A stretch of DNA of 64,000 nucleotides, taken from assembly GCA_945860705.1 (NCBI GenBank), contig CAMART010000002.1:1-64000 (forward strand), in the 5' to 3' direction. Positions within the stretch are counted from its first letter, which is position 1. Each line of letters begins with the position of its first letter. Shown here in pieces: positions 61,310-64,000 of this stretch. The notes under the pieces are model-generated. The model was not told the DNA's origin, ran no database searches, and was given only the letters and a program-made list of their open reading frames with translations. Made by a program: the position numbers and the translations under genes. This DNA comes from Chitinophaga pinensis (GTDB taxonomy: Bacteria > Bacteroidota > Bacteroidia > Chitinophagales > CAMDFR01).

Positions 61310-62740
61310 TTAAAAATATTTTAATGTAATATCAATCATACGTTTTACAAAACCTGTATATGGTGGATAGAGTAGTTGTAGTGTGCCTTTTTTTAGATGT
61401 TGCTTTAGTACAGCACGTTCATTGCTAAATTCCCTAAATCCAAAAACTCCATGACTCTTACCAATACCGCTATTATTTACTCCACCAAAAGGTAAATTTG
61501 GTTGTGCAATATGTGTAAGGGTATCGTTCACGCATGTGCCTCCAGCACTAGTGTTGTCAAGTATATATTGTGCATTTTTATTTTTGCCACTAAATATATA
61601 AAGAGCCAAAGGTTTTTCTCTATCATTGATATATTGTAGTGCTTCATCTATTGTTTTGTATGAGATAATTGGAAGTATAGGACCAAATATTTCTTCTTGA
61701 AGCACACGACTGTCTTCGCTTACATTGGTGAGTAGTGTTGGTGTAAAATAATTTTCATCTTCTTTGCTTACGCCACCATATTCTACGTTTGCTCCTTTTT
61801 GAATAGCATCATCAAGCAAAGATTTTAATCTAGTAAAATGTCTATTATTTACAATTCTGCCCATATCTTTTGAGCTAGACATTTCTTTGCCAAATGCGCT
61901 GTCTATTTGTTGTTTAAGCGCATTGATAAATTCTGTTTTTTTAGATTCGTGCACCAACACATAATCTGGTGCTATACATGTTTGACCTACATTGATGCAC
62001 TTTCCCCAACCAATTTTATTACTAGCTTCATTCATGTTTGCTGTTTCATCTACGATTGCTGGGCTTTTGCCACCAAGCTCAAGAGTTACAGAAGTCAAAA
62101 ATTTAGAGGCTTCTTTCATCACTATTTTTCCTACAGCTGGGCTACCAGTAAAGTGTATATGATCAAATTTTAATTGAAACAATTCTTGAGAAACAGTTGC
62201 ATCGCCTGTTACTACTGCTACTTCATTTTCATCAAAAATAGTTTTCAAATATTTGGTAATAATATCTGTGGTATGTGGTGTAAATTCAGAAGGTTTTACG
62301 ATACACGTATTGCCAGTTGCAACACACATAAGTACTGGAGAGATTGCTAGTTGAAAAGGATAATTCCATGGAGAGATCACTAAGCAAGTTCCTTTTGGCT
62401 CTCTAAGAATATACGAGCTACTTCCTATCATGCTGAGTGGCGTATCTACTTCTTCAGGTTCCATCCATCTTTCTAGATGAGCTACAATATGTTTTATCTC
62501 TGTGACAATAGGAAAAAGCTCTGTTAAATCAACCTCTTCGGCAGGTTTTTTAAAATCCTTATAAATAGCATCTTGTATTTCTGAGCGCATGGAGAAAATA
62601 GCTTTTTTCATTTTATTCAGTTTTGCTATACGTTCAGATGCAGTTGATTTTTTTAATATAGACTTATGTTTTGCTTGAATATCAAATATTCGTTTGATTT
62701 CAATTGCTTCTGTGTTTATGCTAGTAGGATTGGAATTCAT
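61310..62740 (-). CDS. Aldehyde dehydrogenase, ALDH3-like
   Basis: NAD(P)-dependent oxidation of aldehydes. Motifs: SPWNYPFQLAISPVLMCVAT (residues about 121-140), the Glu motif TLELGGKSPAI (about 220) and the catalytic cysteine in INVGQTCIAPD (about 250), and EEIFGPILPII. The C-terminus (GFVKRMIDITLKYF) is amphipathic, as in membrane-associated ALDH3 fatty aldehyde dehydrogenases. 476 residues. First gene of the minus-strand run ending at 53.5 kb. It could oxidise a fatty or aromatic aldehyde; the substrate is unknown. Confidence 0.93.
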   Translation of the reverse strand: MNSNPTSINTEAIEIKRIFDIQAKHKSILKKSTASERIAKLNKMKKAIFSMRSEIQDAIYKDFKKPAEEVDLTELFPIVTEIKHIVAHLERWMEPEEVDTPLSMIGSSSYILREPKGTCLVISPWNYPFQLAISPVLMCVATGNTCIVKPSEFTPHTTDIITKYLKTIFDENEVAVVTGDATVSQELFQLKFDHIHFTGSPAVGKIVMKEASKFLTSVTLELGGKSPAIVDETANMNEASNKIGWGKCINVGQTCIAPDYVLVHESKKTEFINALKQQIDSAFGKEMSSSKDMGRIVNNRHFTRLKSLLDDAIQKGANVEYGGVSKEDENYFTPTLLTNVSEDSRVLQEEIFGPILPIISYKTIDEALQYINDREKPLALYIFSGKNKNAQYILDNTSAGGTCVNDTLTHIAQPNLPFGGVNNSGIGKSHGVFGFREFSNERAVLKQHLKKGTLQLLYPPYTGFVKRMIDITLKYF

Positions 62741-62906
62741 GTATTTAAAATTAACTTGAGTATAAATGTAAGAATTTTTCTAATTCTATTGAAAATATTT
62801 GAATCTTATACTATATTTGAGATTATATTCGTTTAACAATAGTTTGAAAAAGGCTTGTAAATAGTAGGTTTATAAATAAATTTAGTAAAAGATAAAAAAA
62901 ACACTA

Positions 62907-62914
62907 TATTTTTG
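62907..62914 (+). promoter_or_regulatory. -7 element upstream of rpoD
   Basis: TATTTTTG fits TAnnTTTG and lies 62 bases before the ATG at 62977, leaving a leader of about 55 bases in which nothing else is recognised. The -33 element is not clear. Confidence 0.5.
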
Positions 62915-62976
62915 CACTCCCTTAGGAAACTAAGTTATTGATATTTACGTTACTAAATTAAAATAGAAATAAACAT

Positions 62977-63843
62977 ATGCGTCAGCTCAAGATTACCAAA
63001 TCGATTACCAACAGAGAATCACAATCTGTAGAGAAGTATTTACAAGATATTGCAAAAGTAGATTTGATCACAGCTGAAGAAGAGGTAGTGTTAGCACAAA
63101 AAATACGTGATGGCGACCAAGTAGCTTTAGAAAAATTAGTAAAATCAAATTTACGTTTCGTTGTATCAGTAGCAAAACAATACCAAAACCAAGGACTTTC
63201 TTTAAATGACCTAATCAATGAAGGAAATGTAGGTTTAGTAAAAGCAGCTCAAAAATTTGATGAAACAAGAGGTTTTAAATTTATATCATATGCAGTATGG
63301 TGGATTCGTCAATCTATTATGCAAGCATTGGCTGAACAAGCAAGATTGATAAGACTTCCTTTGAATAAAGTTGGTTCATTGAGCAAAATACGTAAAGCAT
63401 TAGCTCACTTAGAACAAGAATTTGATAGAGAGCCTACTCCAGAAGAGTTAGCAAAATACTTAGAGATAGATGTGAAAGAAGTAGAAACTACTTTGAAACT
63501 TTCTAGCAGACATACTTCTCTTGATGCACCTTTGATAGAAGGAGAAAATAATTCACTATCAGACGTACTTGAAAACGACAATGCTGATGGAGCAGATACA
63601 CATTTAGATTATGCAGATTCACTACACAGAGAAACGCTTCGTTCGTTAAGTACACTTACTGAAAGACAAAGACAAGTAATACAATTGTATTATGGAATTG
63701 GTGTAGATCATCCTATGTCACTTGAAGATATAGGGGAGAACTTAGGCCTTACAAGAGAAAGAGTACGTCAGATAAAAGATAAAGCTATTAATAATCTACG
63801 TTCTACATCAAGAAGTAAATTATTGAAAACATATTTAGGATAG
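62977..63843 (+). CDS. rpoD: Primary RNA polymerase sigma factor (RpoD/SigA type)
   Basis: Directs RNA polymerase to housekeeping promoters. The 288-residue length, lacking region 1.1, is typical of the phylum. Region 1.2 starts near [20 protein letters not shown]; region 2 has [20 protein letters not shown] then [19 protein letters not shown] and [20 protein letters not shown]; region 4.2 ends with [20 protein letters not shown]. This factor recognises the TAnnTTTG type promoters noted in the window. A strong terminator follows at 63896. Confidence 0.97.
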   Translation: MRQLKITKSITNRESQSVEKYLQDIAKVDLITAEEEVVLAQKIRDGDQVALEKLVKSNLRFVVSVAKQYQNQGLSLNDLINEGNVGLVKAAQKFDETRGFKFISYAVWWIRQSIMQALAEQARLIRLPLNKVGSLSKIRKALAHLEQEFDREPTPEELAKYLEIDVKEVETTLKLSSRHTSLDAPLIEGENNSLSDVLENDNADGADTHLDYADSLHRETLRSLSTLTERQRQVIQLYYGIGVDHPMSLEDIGENLGLTRERVRQIKDKAINNLRSTSRSKLLKTYLG

Positions 63844-63895
63844 AATAATCTAGATACTAGACGTTAGATACTAGACTCTAGATATTAGGTATAAT

Positions 63896-63930
63896 AAACG
63901 AGCCTTTCAGATTTTCTGAAAGGCTCGTTT
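63896..63930. terminator. Bidirectional intrinsic terminator after rpoD
   Basis: Perfect 16-base arms AAACGAGCCTTTCAGA (63896-63911) and TCTGAAAGGCTCGTTT (63915-63930) with a three-base loop. It can serve rpoD and the convergent gene starting beyond the right edge. Confidence 0.92.
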
Positions 63931-63951
63931 GTGTAGTACATATTACATTAT

Positions 63952-64000
63952 TTATTTTTTAGCTAAAAGATTTACGCTTTTTATCATTTCTATAAATTCT
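63952..64000 (-). CDS. C-terminal end of a gene entering from the right edge
   Basis: Read on the minus strand, the last codons are EFIEMIKSVNLLAKK followed by TAA at 63952-63954. Too short to identify. It is supported by being in a single open frame and by the bidirectional terminator just downstream of its stop. Confidence 0.5.
   Translation of the reverse strand, partial: EFIEMIKSVNLLAKK

Overview
The window comes from an AT-rich member of the Bacteroidota. The evidence is type IX secretion (a PorZ homologue and three or more proteins with T9SS-type C-terminal sorting domains), a GldB-type lipoprotein, a 288-residue primary sigma factor typical of the phylum, promoters of the TAnnTTTG (-7) type, lipoboxes of the SxC type, and SprB repeats. 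I cannot place it below phylum level with confidence. No rRNA, tRNA, CRISPR array, transposase or prophage was recognised. Layout: 1-2604 is the 5' part of an M1 aminopeptidase leaving the left edge. 2.9-9.0 kb carries a biotin carrier protein, an RluA-type pseudouridine synthase, envelope proteins, an M43 metalloprotease (T9SS cargo), and a lipoprotein/MORN-repeat pair. 9.06-13.8 kb is the rimP-nusA-infB translation/transcription operon with a perfect 28-bp palindrome in its leader and a strong terminator. 13.9-17.5 kb is the least explained stretch: a small conserved protein and two or three unrecognised genes (two of them membrane proteins), separated by four copies of a GC-richer palindromic intergenic repeat. 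17.5-20.5 kb is a three-gene proton-translocating transhydrogenase (pntAA, pntAB, pntB). 20.6-24.6 kb is a TetR-controlled phenylacetyl-CoA epoxidase operon (paaA, B, C, D; no paaE here) with a complete MntA/HepT-type nucleotidyltransferase-HEPN toxin-antitoxin pair between paaA and paaB, joined by overlapping start/stop codons. 24.6-31.7 kb has secreted proteins, a HAD hydrolase, an outer-membrane protein, coaX and a CapA-like protein. 31.8-34.6 kb has a DUF983 protein and porZ. 35-46.2 kb holds a phasin-like protein, a DUF2452 protein, rlmN, a DUF1573 protein, a ComF-like phosphoribosyltransferase, 3-hydroxyacyl-CoA dehydrogenase, a CpeT-family protein, gldB, nadE and 3-hydroxyanthranilate dioxygenase. 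46.3-47.4 kb is a GxxExxY gene bracketed by eight copies of a 60-93 bp repeat. 47.4-53.5 kb has an SDR, an MFS exporter, serA, yicC, gmk, apaG and a DUF1294 gene. 53.5-62.7 kb is a long minus-strand run (aldehyde dehydrogenase, TPR protein, lipoprotein, kynurenine 3-monooxygenase, subtilase, recJ, alpha/beta hydrolase), and rpoD closes the window. How the genes connect: kmo, the 3-hydroxyanthranilate dioxygenase and nadE are three steps of tryptophan-to-NAD metabolism spread over about 16 kb; Pnt interconverts NADH and NADPH. PorZ belongs to the secretion machinery that would export the M43 protease, the PDZ protein and the subtilase. The most unusual structures are repeats: (i) a four-hairpin intergenic element with two inverted copies 34 kb apart (2.6 kb and 36.5 kb), one of which supplies the last codons and stop of rlmN and shows a compensatory base-pair change; (ii) the four-copy palindrome family around the unrecognised genes at 14-17.5 kb; (iii) the repeat array around the GxxExxY gene.
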